Positions 35,943 through 47,096 of a stretch of DNA of 64,000 nt are shown here, piece by piece; the stretch's first letter is position 1; each line of letters starts with the position of its first letter. Made by a program: the position numbers and the translations under genes. The DNA is from Euwallacea fornicatus (Eukaryota > Arthropoda > Insecta > Coleoptera > Curculionidae), in the NCBI RefSeq assembly GCF_040115645.1, contig NC_089549.1, forward strand, positions 1,550,001 to 1,614,000, written 5' to 3'. The notes beneath the pieces are model-generated. The model had not been told where the DNA came from. It saw nothing but the letters and a program-made list of their open reading frames with translations, and ran no database searches.

Positions 35943-38900
35943 ATGAAATATTTTACTATTTTGGCAATTGTGCTTTTAACGACTTCCTACGTTAGGTCCG
36001 ACCCTTGCGGTAAGTAATAAGTAGCCTTAAGAAGAGATAAGGACGTGAAAATTCTTGAACAGTTTTGAAATGCTTTTAGCTATATAGCTTATACCGTATA
36101 CCGGGTGTCCAGGCTAACCCTGGACACGGAAGATTAACATGGCAAAATGGTTTTTATTTTTTTGCGTTTACACGGATTATCCATTTGGAAAACGACTCTA
36201 ATTACAAAACTGAAAAAAAAAATTGAAACAATGGTCACTCTTGACTGCTACGATTTCCATGCCAAAGCTTTGCAATTGGACAATCTATGCAGGCGAAAAA
36301 TGAATAAATAAACAAAAACCGATTTCCCATGTTGATCTTCTATATGGAGGGTTCGCCTGAACACCCAGTAAATATTTTTGTACTTCTCGCCTATTTTGAA
36401 ATTTAGTGAAAACTTATAAATCAATCAATTTTGATTGTGCAGACAGGTTTATTGAAAGTTGAAGTGATGCTTCAGATTCTGTGATTTAGCATGGTCAGAG
36501 TTTTGAATTTAATGATAATACAATATAGTATGATATTCGTGGTAAAAATTTCTATATGTCCAGAAACTATCTTTTTTGACCTTAATCTTGTTCACTTGTA
36601 CCGACGGACCTTCGAACACCCAAGCACTATCCGCAAGGTATTAGTTGAAACTAGTTGATTTTCTCATGGAGATGTCTATATAATTAACTGTTTTCCATCT
36701 TTAGTTCCTAGCAAAGTTGAGAACATCACCATTGACACCAACTTTCGCCTTACATGGACCACTACTTCTACGGGCTGCACCATCGCTGAATTCATAATAG
36801 ATATTAATGATTCAGTTCAGAAGATTCCGTATACGTACACGGTGAACAAGTCTGAAATAGACTTAAGTTCCCTTTTCTCATGCCAAAACTACACTTTTAA
36901 CATTCGTGCGATTTCGTACGACCACGTTGCCGGACCAACCACTGAAAAGGACCTCTTCACATACATCTCTAAAGGTACTTTTCCATTAAGTTTTATTTAT
37001 TTGTCGAAGCTAGTGTTTTTGCGCTGCACTTGCAACTTCACTTCTCAGTGATGATAATTGCGCGGGCCCTAAAATATAGGGCATCTTTTAGGAATTTTTT
37101 CAAGTGAAAAAAATGATTTGAAATGAGGAAGGTAGTGCTCAAGATTTTGCTCGGATTTGGATTTCGCTTATTCCTCCAATAAACATTAACGAACGTCTTT
37201 AAAATAACCAAAGTGCACCAGTAACAGCATAAGAGTCGCAGATTGCAAACTAGCAGCTACCACAGATCATGCGCACATGCACTGCACATACATCGGAGTG
37301 CGAAAAGTGTACTTTTCACATGTCAATCAAACAATAATAATATTGTCTCTTTCCAGAGGAAAATATCCAATAAACTATATAACAGCTTATTTGCAGACTT
37401 CGGTTAAATATTTAGGCTTAATGCCTAAAGAGAATTTCATTATATATTTAACGTTATCATAATAATATTTTTAACAAAAGAAAAGTTTCTGCAGATGAAC
37501 ATAAAAGTAGAAGATATTTGGGGCAAGTTCACAAAAGGAACGAGCGTTCAAACGGAAACAAAAAGAGGATATTGGGCAACCCGGAGACACGTGTTTCTAG
37601 CTATTGGTTCCATCAAACATGTTAATGTACAAAATGGGTATACACACGTCCTGCTGCGCATGTTCGGGGAGATATTCACGTGCGGTTGTAGCTTGAGAAG
37701 GATGGAAGAAAAAAACAATAGAGGACCACAAGCAGTTTGGGTGGTTCCACAATAGGCTGAGCTGATACCTATTTATGGTTCCCTTTTTTTCCTTCTATCC
37801 TTTCCAGGCTACAGTCGCATGTGTGTATCTCTTCGGACACATGCAGCACAATGTGTGTACCTCCTTTGTATGCGCATATGCCTGATGAAGCCAGTAAATA
37901 GAAACACGTGTCGCTGCATTGCCCAACGTCTTCTACTTGACCACTCATTGCTTTTGCGGACTTACAGATAAGTTTTGCTAATTTAATAGTTTTAACTGAA
38001 TTTTGGGAGTTGGACGCCCGTCAGGTTTGATTTTAAACTGAAGAAAAAATTTAAAAATCGACACGATATTTTCTTTTGGATCCATGCGATAATATTATTC
38101 TCGTTCAGCTTCTGACAAGTTAGGACCAGATTGAATGGCAACAGCAAGTAATCTGCGATTAATAGAAATAGTAGGAAAAGTCGGTGTGAAAACTATTTAT
38201 CACACTCATAATACTTGCTTTCAGTTCGTGGCAGCGGTCTATCTCAGCGATGTAAAAAGTGCTATTTTTGGCACCAGTTGCAAAATATACTACGATGAAG
38301 AAATGTACTTTAACATTGTCGAACTTATTATTTTCTTGTTACCTAATAATAGACATAAGTAAATTAACTTTAATACTCAATGTTAATATTTTTACATAAG
38401 AATTTCATGGTTGAGATGTAGGATTAATTATGCAAATTATAGAACCGCCTGTAGCGTTAAATCGTGCAGATTTAAGGTTCCCTCGGCTGGGCGATTTCGT
38501 CGCGCCACTGATGAGCGACATTCGGTCCATGTGTCGCGAAGCACAAAACCCGCGACAAAGACCGAGTGGCACCACTTAGTGGCACGATGAAGTGCTTAGT
38601 CTGCCGAGTCCTTGCGATTCCAGTCAAGGCTTCATCTCTCAATTGGAACACAAAAAAATTAATATCTTGGTTAAAGCAGAGTGTGACTTGGAGTTGATGA
38701 AAAACACTGATGCTCCGGGTCCTAGAAGTAAAAATGAAAATCGAGGTTTCAGAAGAGTTCAAGGTACCATACGGAAAAACTATTGCGAACCAAAAATGTT
38801 GCGAGAAATCTGGAAGAATGTAGCTCTGCTGAAGAGCGCTGTGCATTGACGGTGCTACAGAAAAAGTCGCCACACCAGTTCAATTGAAAAAGTAAAAATT

Positions 38901-39953
38901 GATATACAAGAAATATAATACTACATGAACAATCGATAAATATATTAATAAATAGTGGGGGGAGAAAGAAGTAGACGAAAACTGAACAGTAAGCACGTCT
39001 CTGCTATAATTTTCTAAAAAATCGAAGCAACTGAAGATATCGACCTTTGGGCCAAACGTTCTAATTAATGCCAAAAATACAAGAAGCTCTTGACATTTAA
39101 AAAAAAAAACAGAAAATTAGGTTTGCAAACCGGAAAAATCTAAAGCGATGAATGCAGACCAAATAACACATAAAGTTGTCCGTACTTTGATCTATTGACC
39201 CCAGCACATCTTATTACAAAAAATGATGATTCCTTGTTCCAGATGCCAATCTTAAAATTTCACTGGGTACCACCTCAATCACTTCAGATGCCCTTTCGTT
39301 CCAATGGGAATTGGAAGATAGTTCTTTAGTTACCTGTGTTTCGTCCTACGAAGTGACCTATTTCTCTGAAGACAGTGAACCTGTAACTGTATCCCAAAAA
39401 GATACAAAATTCACAATTCATAAACCTGACCCGTGTATGACCTACACATTTCAGGTTAAGGCTGTTGTTGAAGACACTGCGGCTTCAGCTCCTACAGCTC
39501 AAGAAACAATTAGAACAATGCCAAATGGTAGGTCTTGCATGGAGTTTGCTATTGCTGTTTTATAACTAACCTAACCCATCTAAAAGCACCACCGCCTGTT
39601 CTGCAACTTGTGAGTAAAGACACTAACACCACATCTGCTGACCTCGTCTTCAATGTACCCTCTTATAAAACATATAGGTGCGAGTTTACTTTGGTAGTCC
39701 AAATAATTGGTAAGTATTTTTTTGTAATCTCTGGAAAGGAATGCAGCTGTGAATTTTAGGTGTGAATCATCAGCAGCAGTACAAACTAACAGTAGAGGGT
39801 AATGATCATCGCACAAATCCCGTTGTAATTCACGTAGACAACCTTAAGAAAGATAATGTTTACGATGTCTTCGTCTGGGCAGAGAATGAGGCAGGAAAGT
39901 CAAATAATGTCGAATTCCTGCTTCAGACACTTGATGACAATTTTGAAAATTAA
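35943..39953 (+). CDS. Secreted six-cysteine, three-module FN3-like protein, gene B (312 aa, 5 exons)
   Basis: Exons 35943-36009, 36705-36974, 39243-39527, 39587-39709 and 39760-39953, total 939 nt, all GT-AG and phase 1. Exon lengths are 67/270/285/123/194 against 67/267/285/123/182 in gene A, so the two are clear tandem paralogues. A signal peptide (MKYFTILAIVLLTTSYVR) leads into SDPC. Cysteines are only at 22, 47, 82, 144, 177 and 239, aligned one-to-one with gene A. Trp40 and Trp134 mark the first two FN3-like modules; the third ends in 'VFVWAENEAGKS', a typical FN3 G-strand region. Introns 1 and 2 are enlarged by inserted inverted-repeat elements (36101-36368 and 37560-37945). AATAAA lies at 40004. 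Probably secreted; function unknown. Confidence 0.88.
36101..36368. mobile_element. TA-flanked MITE in intron 1 of gene B (268 bp)
   Basis: The left end is CCGGGTGTCCAGGCTAACCC and the right end, reversed, is CTGGGTGTTCAGGCGAACCC. The match continues inward with 'gatcaacatgg'/'gattaacatgg' and 'ggtttttatt'/'ggtttttgtt', giving arms of about 60 bp. TA lies on both sides. Non-coding. It sits inside a 695-bp intron and accounts for over a third of it. Confidence 0.8.
37560..37945. mobile_element. Foldback element in intron 2 of gene B
   Basis: The left arm (about 37560-37728) and the reversed right arm (about 37783-37945) align over about 165 bp. Shared order: 'ttgggcaa', 'gacacgtgtttct', 'ttc.atca..cat', 'cacac.t..tgctgc', 'atgt', 'gagata', 'ac.tgcg', 'tgtagc', 'gaaaggat'/'gaaggatggaag'. 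The spacer is only about 55 bp, so a transcript would fold into one long imperfect hairpin. No coding capacity; the 86-codon frame over the left arm is a chance frame. Confidence 0.75.
38470..38880. other. GC-richer insert in intron 2 of gene B, unidentified
   Basis: This patch differs from the AT-rich intron and is open on both strands (133 codons minus, 85 codons plus), but neither translation carries a domain I recognise. It could be part of an inserted element. No ends were identified. Confidence 0.3.
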
Positions 39954-40003
39954 TCGAAGTTGTTGTGTTATAGTGAACCCACAATATAACATGGTTGTTA
40001 CCA

Positions 40004-40009
40004 AATAAA
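40004..40009 (+). terminator. Polyadenylation signal of gene B
   Basis: AATAAA 51 bases after the gene B stop codon, at almost the same distance as in gene A. Confidence 0.65.
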
Positions 40010-40256
40010 AGTATTTTTAAACGTTGCTTTTTTTAACATTTTTCAGTAGTTCTCCAGACTTTCCTGAGCCTTGATCGAAATATCCATTTACTCTTGTAAT
40101 TTAATTAAATGGTATTTACCTAGATGCTGAAGAAGAGGGAGTCAATAATAACCGGCACCAATTCCAGCTCTTTTCATTCCATCCCTGTATGCTTTGCAGC
40201 ATTTGATTACAGGAACTATTATTTGGTTGCGATCGTGGAGGACAGACGTTATAGCA

Positions 40257-40862
40257 TACGCTCGGTAACGTAAACAATGCTACGCTCTATTACGTACACT
40301 AGTTCTTGGCGACGGTTAACATTACGAGAACCTCTGTTAAATTTATAGTTATGTTGTGTTAAATCAGCAAACAATTAAAAAATGCTGGAACAACCTCTTT
40401 TAAACTGATGACCAAGATGAAGATGAAGGTACCTAAATGTTAATTAGGGAATAATTGCGATCCAATGTTGCTGTTCTTGATTTATTGAAAATAGTGAGTC
40501 TCGGACAATAGATGGTCACGTATGTCTCGGAAATTTTCAAAAATCTATTTTCCTGTAAAGTGTCTTTTCTGTGTGAAATACGACTTAATGTTATTAAGGG
40601 AAGTTGTTTAGAATTAAGACAAACCCATAGACCAAATTTGATTTTCGAAAAGGGATATTATGTTTGAAATGAGTCTTTAATCAAACAGGGCTGAACCTCA
40701 TAATACGAAAATTTTAATCGATTTTTTTTTAACCTTTTACAAGAGTCGGTTCACATATCTGGGGATACACGGTATTTAAATTTCGTCCGCTAATGTAAAC
40801 ATTTCGATGATGTGAACTGCAGTTGGTTTCAATTAGTTCATATTATCGAGCATCTGTTGCAC
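40257..40862 (+). mobile_element. pogo/Tigger-like DNA transposon relic, copy 2
   Basis: Diverged copy of 3273-4015 in the same orientation. Matching blocks: 'acgctcggtaacgtaaac', 'agttcttggc', 'ggttaacattacga', 'tatgttgtgttaa', 'caattaaaaaatgctggaac', 'gaccaagat', 'ttaggga', 'tgcgatccaat', 'gttcttg', 'tttattgaaaat', and downstream 'gtccgctaatgt', 'atttcga' and 'ggtttcaattagtt'. The frame that is open in copy 1 is broken here. Confidence 0.6.
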
Positions 40863-42010
40863 CACCTATGGGCAATCAAGTTGGATCGTGATTTTGGAAT
40901 ATCGTTGATATCTCAAAAACCGATGGGTGCTGTTTAAAATATTAAAATATCAGTTGACCATTTCAAAGACTGTATAAGCTATGCAAGGATAATATGCATT
41001 AAAAATCTAATTGAAAGTAGTTTCAAGTATATCTAACTCGAAAAATTCGTCTGCTAACTTATACATGATTACCCATCTGTCTCATCTGAAGCTTCCTGAA
41101 TGAATTTCCATGTTTCTTCTTGGGCGGCTCATATATCTTAAAAAGTAAATTCTTGAAGTAAATATTGATGCATCATGTTGAGTATTCTCAGGTTCACTTA
41201 TGCGTAACGATGATATATTTTCCTAAATTGAGAAAGTCCCTTTCTCGACTGTGGTTTTGTCTACATATCTCTAAAGTAAATATGTTATAGAAATAAAGCT
41301 TGAGCTTCCATCAAGCATTTCTTATATTGACTTGAGAATGCCAAATTCTCGTGACGAGTAAATACTCGTATGGTACTTTAAAGCAACGGAAAAACGTAAA
41401 GTAAATAGGCACTTCTTCCATTGATCTTTTATTTCAAATAAATAGTCTCTAACTAAGGGAAGGACTTGCGAAATTCGATATTCAAAACAAGTTTTCACCT
41501 TTTTCTGTATGAATATTTCTTTGACTTCTCAAATGAATAAACAACATTTTCTGCGACTGCTAATAACCTCCGTGTTTACCGCTTAACGTTACCCTAAGGT
41601 CCTTAATTTTCAATATTATTTAGAAAATTCAGCAAGCTGCCTTTCGTATAAATATTTGCAAATATTGAGGTATCAAATTCTCTAACACACTATTAGCTTT
41701 ATCCAAAAATGGTCCGGGAGATCGAAGAGCAACGAAATTTACAACTTCCTTTCATTGAATTTAAAACTTTAAGAGCTTTCTGACGAAGCCAATGATGGAA
41801 AGTGAATTTGAGAAGTTCGGGATGGTTCTGTGAGGAGATGAAAATAGTCATTTTCCTATCGACTTGGAGACGGACGAATACACTTGAAGGAGACTTTCTC
41901 GTACTCGCATTTCAGTGCCTTTTCGTGCACCCGAATAGAAAAAATTCAAATATTAAAATTTGAAACGATTAAATTACTATTTCAGTTTTAGAAGTGAAAT
42001 TTGCATCTGT
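40863..42010. other. Intergenic DNA, nothing recognised
   Basis: No open frame of note, no repeat shared with the rest of the window and no RNA gene seen. Confidence 0.4.
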
Positions 42011-42014
42011 CTGT

Positions 42015-42340
42015 TACTATTAGGGCCCCTAGACGAATCTGGGGTCAACTTTACCTGGACGATAATTCCGTGAAAACGCGAAACTCACCATAGTTCCCAG
42101 AAATTTTATCTGGTGGCACTCATAGTCTCTAATGAGAATCACACCTTAAAAGTGTACAAATGGACTAAATTACACCAATTATTATTGTAACTACTTTTAG
42201 CCTTATTTGAAAGAAAAGGTTGCCATTCTAAAATTCTCACCTTGTATGGCACGAGCCTAACAACAGGTAAAGATCACTTGGATTATAGCTGGAGAATCTA
42301 CCTGGAGCAGGTTAAAAATGTCCATTTAAAAGAATTGCTA
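42015..42340 (+). pseudogene. Possible degraded FN3-like module of the gene A/B family
   Basis: Two short translations look like the start of the second module (exon 3) of genes A and B. One is 'DESGVNFTWTIIP' followed by a stop (compare 'STSGVTFNWDLLD' in gene A). The other is 'LYGTSLTTGKDHLDYSWRIY' (compare 'SLGTTSITSDALSFQWELED' in gene B). Each follows a pyrimidine-AG that could be an old splice acceptor. It lies about 2 kb downstream of gene B on the same strand, as expected for a dead tandem copy. No signal-peptide exon was found and the similarity is short, so this is tentative. Confidence 0.3.
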
Positions 42341-43019
42341 ATTCTAGCCAGCTTCTTCTGCAATAAACGACCTAAGCAAAGCATGTAAATTTTACTTTAT
42401 CTGCGAGCAGCAGGTCAAAACAGGCACGAGCCAAGAAAGGTATAAGGAGGGCATTATAGCATCCAAAAGGTCCCATATGGGCAGGTTAGAAACATTCTTT
42501 TCTTTTCTGCTCTCGAGGAATGTGCCGGGTTTATGATGATAACTACTTAGGCGCCATGTAGCACGTTTTTCACACCTCTTGAACCCTCGGTTGGTAAAAC
42601 CTACGTTTAGCAGGTATGCTAAACCTTTTTTAAAAAATTTGGCTTGCTTCCATACCACCCGTGGTACTTGGAAAAAGGGTACCTACTTCCTCGCTTGAGT
42701 TATTATTTTCTCCTGCTTCCGTGTGAATTGGAAAGTAAACTTCTGGTAGCTCGGTTGGTTGCAAGTACTTGGTATGAAAAGGTTGACTGATATGAGTTTT
42801 CCAAGCTAAAATGCTGGTTGTCCATTGTAGGAGAGATATTCTGGGAAAAGAATCAGTTTTATAGTTATACTAATGGAGATGGACCAACTTCCGTAAAAAT
42901 ATGATGAAAATTACAGATATACTGGAAGTTGATATCAACACTCTTATCTCAATTCATGATTCGTTCCATTACTGCATTTCCGAAAGTACATTTTCACATG
43001 TTTTTGGGGTGTTAACGTT

Positions 43020-43678
43020 GGAACACAGCAGGTTTTCCACATTACGATAAAAAAACGGCGTCGAAAAGGCCTTACAAATCGTCAGATTTGAACCCTTTGG
43101 ATTATTTTTTGGTCACTTGAACTAAGCTAAAAAACTCCAGTACAAAATGAACAAGATCCATCTAACAAAAACGATGTTTGAACCGTGTGCTGTTATAAAT
43201 CTGACACCAGGTATATTCGAAAGAGTTCGCCAATCGATGTTAAGGCGAATTGACGTGTGCGTTGCAGTAGGCGGCAATCATTTTCGGCAATTATTGTTAA
43301 TATTGTTAACGTATTTGCAAAAGTCGTTTAGTTTTAGTCTTGTAGATGATCTAAGTCTGTCACACCATAATACAATCAAGAAAAAGGCACATTTTGCGGT
43401 TTATTTTTCCAAAACTCTCGGTAATTCAACTTACAAACTTCCAACGCAGGTTTAAGTTTAAACCCATTTTTTTTTCAACGCGGCTTCTTTCAGCGACAAA
43501 TAATAAAATTCGTGGTTAAAAAATATCATCAAAATACCAAAAAAAAAAATGTTGTTGAAGCCCTGTATATCAAGAAACAAGCCGATACGAACCCATGTTC
43601 TCATGAATTTTTATCTTAAAACTAGTCAGAGATTCCCTCTTTAAAGTTTGTACCAGTACTTAATAAATCCCCTGTATA
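43020..43678 (+). mobile_element. IS630/Tc1-like element relic, partial copy
   Basis: Translation gives 'SSDLNPLDYFL', then 'VINLTPGIFERVRQSML', then 'RRIDVCVAVGGNHFRQLL'. This is the last-Asp block and C-terminal helix (P-x-i-f-x-x-VR.s..RRi..C....G.hF..LL) of an IS630-like transposase. The tail 43440-43678 matches the right terminal repeat of the element at 49694-50683 ('aaaccaagccgat.cg.accca.gttc.c.tgaa.ttttatcttaaaa.tagtca'). It ends near 'cccctgtata'. The left half was not found. Stops before and after the catalytic block make it inactive. Confidence 0.75.
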
Positions 43679-43679
43679 G

Positions 43680-46600
43680 CAGCTCGTGACAGACCATTTT
43701 TATTTTTCATATGGTTCTGCCCAAAGAATGAAAAAAAAATGTGAATTTAATCGCGTTATGCATAATAAACACCCCTTTAAATCACCACACAAAGGATACA
43801 CCTGACCCTTAGAAAGGGTCAGGCAGCAAAACCCGATGGTCAGTAGTTTTTAAGGTAGGTCAAGGCAAGGTCATCATCAGGTGCATGCCGGATAAACAGG
43901 TTGGCCCTAAATTCACAGGAAATGCACCTCAACCGGAACCTCATTTGCGGATTTAATTTTAACCAGGGGACATATTGGTGGGTGGTGGATGGTATGTGTG
44001 GTAATATTCCATTTCCGCCTCTTTGACGTGGGCGTGGTGGGTGTGGTACGAAACGTTATGTGAGGAGTGCAGATGGACGATTTCGTAAGTGGTAATCATT
44101 CGACTACAATGAAATAGGCACGGAAGGAATTATTCCTAAATTGTAATTCATACGTTTCAGATTAGATTATCTTAGCAAAAAAGTTAAATAATTAGGGTTA
44201 GATAATAATTCATATTTATGAGTTAACTTTATATTAGAGTTATCTCCCACCACCTTTTTGTTCCATATTTATTCATAATCTAGAGAAAACATATTTTACT
44301 TTCTATCTTTCACAGATAACGTAGGAATAGTGATGTTGAGAAGATTGCACTAAAAGAAAATGTATCATGATTAGAAAACCGTTTTCACCCATCTTATAAA
44401 ACCGGATTCATACATTTTTTTAAGTTTAAGGCCCCAACCTAATAATTTCTCATTAAGCAACATTTTACCGAATCTAATTAAGTATTAATTAAAAATTAAT
44501 AATTAATCAAGGAGAATTGACGATATTTGTTTGGCGCTTAGTCTGGAAAGCTTGGATCGTTTTGATTTTCTTCCAACTGGCACAAATCCAAATTGAATTT
44601 TTTGCGCAAATTGCAAAACAAAACGTCCATTAATTGATCAAACAAAACCACATTTTTGATTGAGTAATAAAATTAATTTAATTCTGATTTGAATTTTTTG
44701 TCCGATACTGCAAAGAATGTCAAAAATTGCATTTTCAGCAATACGTGCAGTAATAATATATAAAAAATTTTAAAAAATACACGAAAAATTAACTATTTTA
44801 GAAGTAGTTTTAACAGATTTTTCTCTATAGGCAGGGGTGATCAAAGATGCTTCCAAAAGGGGCTGCTTAGTGTGCATTTTTACCAAATCGCTAATGTCAA
44901 AAACCGAGTTACCCCATTGTAGAGTTCGGATTTTGACACAATTGGTACACACACTGTTGAATTTTCCAAATTTTCCTCTTCGTATTCTTAAATTTTATAC
45001 TTAGTCCGGAGTCAGAAAGGGAATTAAGAAAAGGGCTCAATGCCATCTAAAATGGCTTTTAAAATTATAATTTGAGAAACAGAAAAAAATCGAAATATTC
45101 TAAAGTTTCGTACTCACTTTTTGCCCTAAAATATTCACATTTTATCCTGGAATTTGCTTCTTCGTCTATTACAATTCAGGCGCTTTTTCGGCGCATTCCA
45201 ACCCACAGAAAAAACGATATTTTTAAAATAAAATATTTGCCAACACGTCCCTGCTCAATTATCCAAGACACATCCAATGTGCAGAATGGATTTCGAAGCT
45301 CCAACCAATTTGCTTCTTCAACTGCGACAATAAAACTTTTGTCCTTACTAAGCTGTTCAAGCTACGCCAATGTGTTTCACGTATTTCGAAATGGAGAGTT
45401 CCTCTTTTCATTTTTGAATTTGCAATTTGAAGCGGTGCAAAAGTCAGATGCGTGCGCCGGGGGTTTGACGTTAGTCGAGGAAGAAGAACGTCGAGATGGC
45501 GATTTAACAAAAACCATTAAGGTGGAAAGTTTAGCAGAGAAAACAAAAAAAAATCAGTGGAAAGCTGGAGGAAAAGCTGAGAAAATCTGGTGTGTCCGGG
45601 TATGTAAAAATACCACGCACCACTTTCTTAATGTGTCCGAAAACGGTATTTTATTTTTGTTAATAACTGGAATGTAAACAGCATTATAAACAATATCTCA
45701 GGTTATCAAGTCTCTTCGATGAGCAGTAGCCACGACGAATGCTTTCAGGGGTCCATAGTCAAGACTATCATACTCAATATCATACGCGGTAAATGAGAAC
45801 CGGTTCGGCAAATAGAATTCTCAGACATGAAGAGTTCGAATCTAACCCCTTAAAAATCTCAAAAGGCCCGTTGAACCTGTTCAAACATTTAAACTTTTAT
45901 GTTCTCTTTTTTATTTGATGCTCGACAGGAAGTCCCTTTTATTAAGCCTCGCACAGACGTATTAAGAGATGTGTGCGATATGCGAATCTCTATTTACCAT
46001 TGTATGTCCTACAGAATTCGTCCTACGAGCAAGGTGGGGTCGGGTTACATTTCCGTTCGTTTCGGGCCAAAAAGAATATTCTTCAGTTTTTATTTAGCCA
46101 ATTTCCGTTCATGACAAAAAATGGTAATAATTGTCGTCAAACAGTGCCCAAAAAGGAATTTGATAATTAACCCTTCTTCCTTAACGCGCAATAACATTAC
46201 ATATTCGTTAACGCCATTCTACGAGACTCGGCATCTGCTCAACGAGAAATAAGAATGCTTTTATGCCAGACAAGGTAAAGGACGCTTATGCTTATGATAA
46301 TAACCAAAGAACGAAATGGCAGTAATTGCAGAATAGGAAAAAACAACGTGAAACGAAGAGAAAATATTTTTCTGCTATTTTTGAATTCACTCAAGTTCCC
46401 CGTAGCCTTCAGAATAGACGCACTGTATGTGCTCTAAACACATAAACTCAGGGCATTTTGTGCAAGAATCTTCGGCGCTCCTATTCTCCTTGTTATTACA
46501 CCAATTACATCACCCGAAGGCGCTTGGTCTGGAGAGGTTTCGCGTTAGTTATGGAACGTCCAATGAAACCATATTCATAAGTCTTATTTTGATGTTTCTT

Positions 46601-47096
46601 GGAATGTGCCCTCGATAGACTCGCCTTCGAACATGTCCCTTCAGTAACCCTATTCCTGAATTATCCAGAAACGGACCCCTTGGCTGCTTCTAAACTACAT
46701 CTTTAGCGTTTTTACGGACGCTGCACGAATTAAGGCCTGCAATGTTTAGGAGAGTATAAACAATTAACATAAGCCATCTGGAAGTGGCCCTGGCGCAGTT
46801 CTAATCTTGGCACATGTCGTCCAAGATATCGACCCCTTCTTTCGTAGAGTTAATATCCAGAGTTCTATCTACTTTTGATGGTCTTTCATCTATTTTGAGT
46901 CATCATCATGCATGAAGGATAAAAGCATGACATCCCTGCAGGACTTGAAGATGTAGGATGCTAACGTGCATTTTTTCTGAGATGCAAGCATGCCGATTCT
47001 TAAGGGTCGCTTTGGAGTGAACTCAGGAGGAATTTAAAATTCATAAGGCCAAAAAATAATTATCACTATACTACTGTAACCACTCCGGCAACGATC
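43680..47096. other. Intergenic DNA without a supported gene
   Basis: The longest open frame is 201 codons at 45072-45677. It has no recognisable domain and no supporting splice or promoter signals, and its basic-to-aromatic composition follows the base composition, so I treat it as chance. No RNA gene or clear inverted-repeat element seen. Confidence 0.35.

Noticed and set aside
37495..37755. 86-codon frame in gene B intron 2
   Set aside because: It covers the left arm of a foldback element; the inverted-repeat structure explains the sequence better than coding does.
38472..38873. 133-codon minus-strand frame in gene B intron 2
   Set aside because: No domain recognised; the plus strand is also open for 85 codons. 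Kept only as an unidentified GC-richer insert.
45072..45677. 201-codon open frame
   Set aside because: It is the longest frame outside the named genes, but it has no recognisable domain, signal peptide or supporting splice/promoter signals, and an 83-codon antisense frame is also open. Probably chance.
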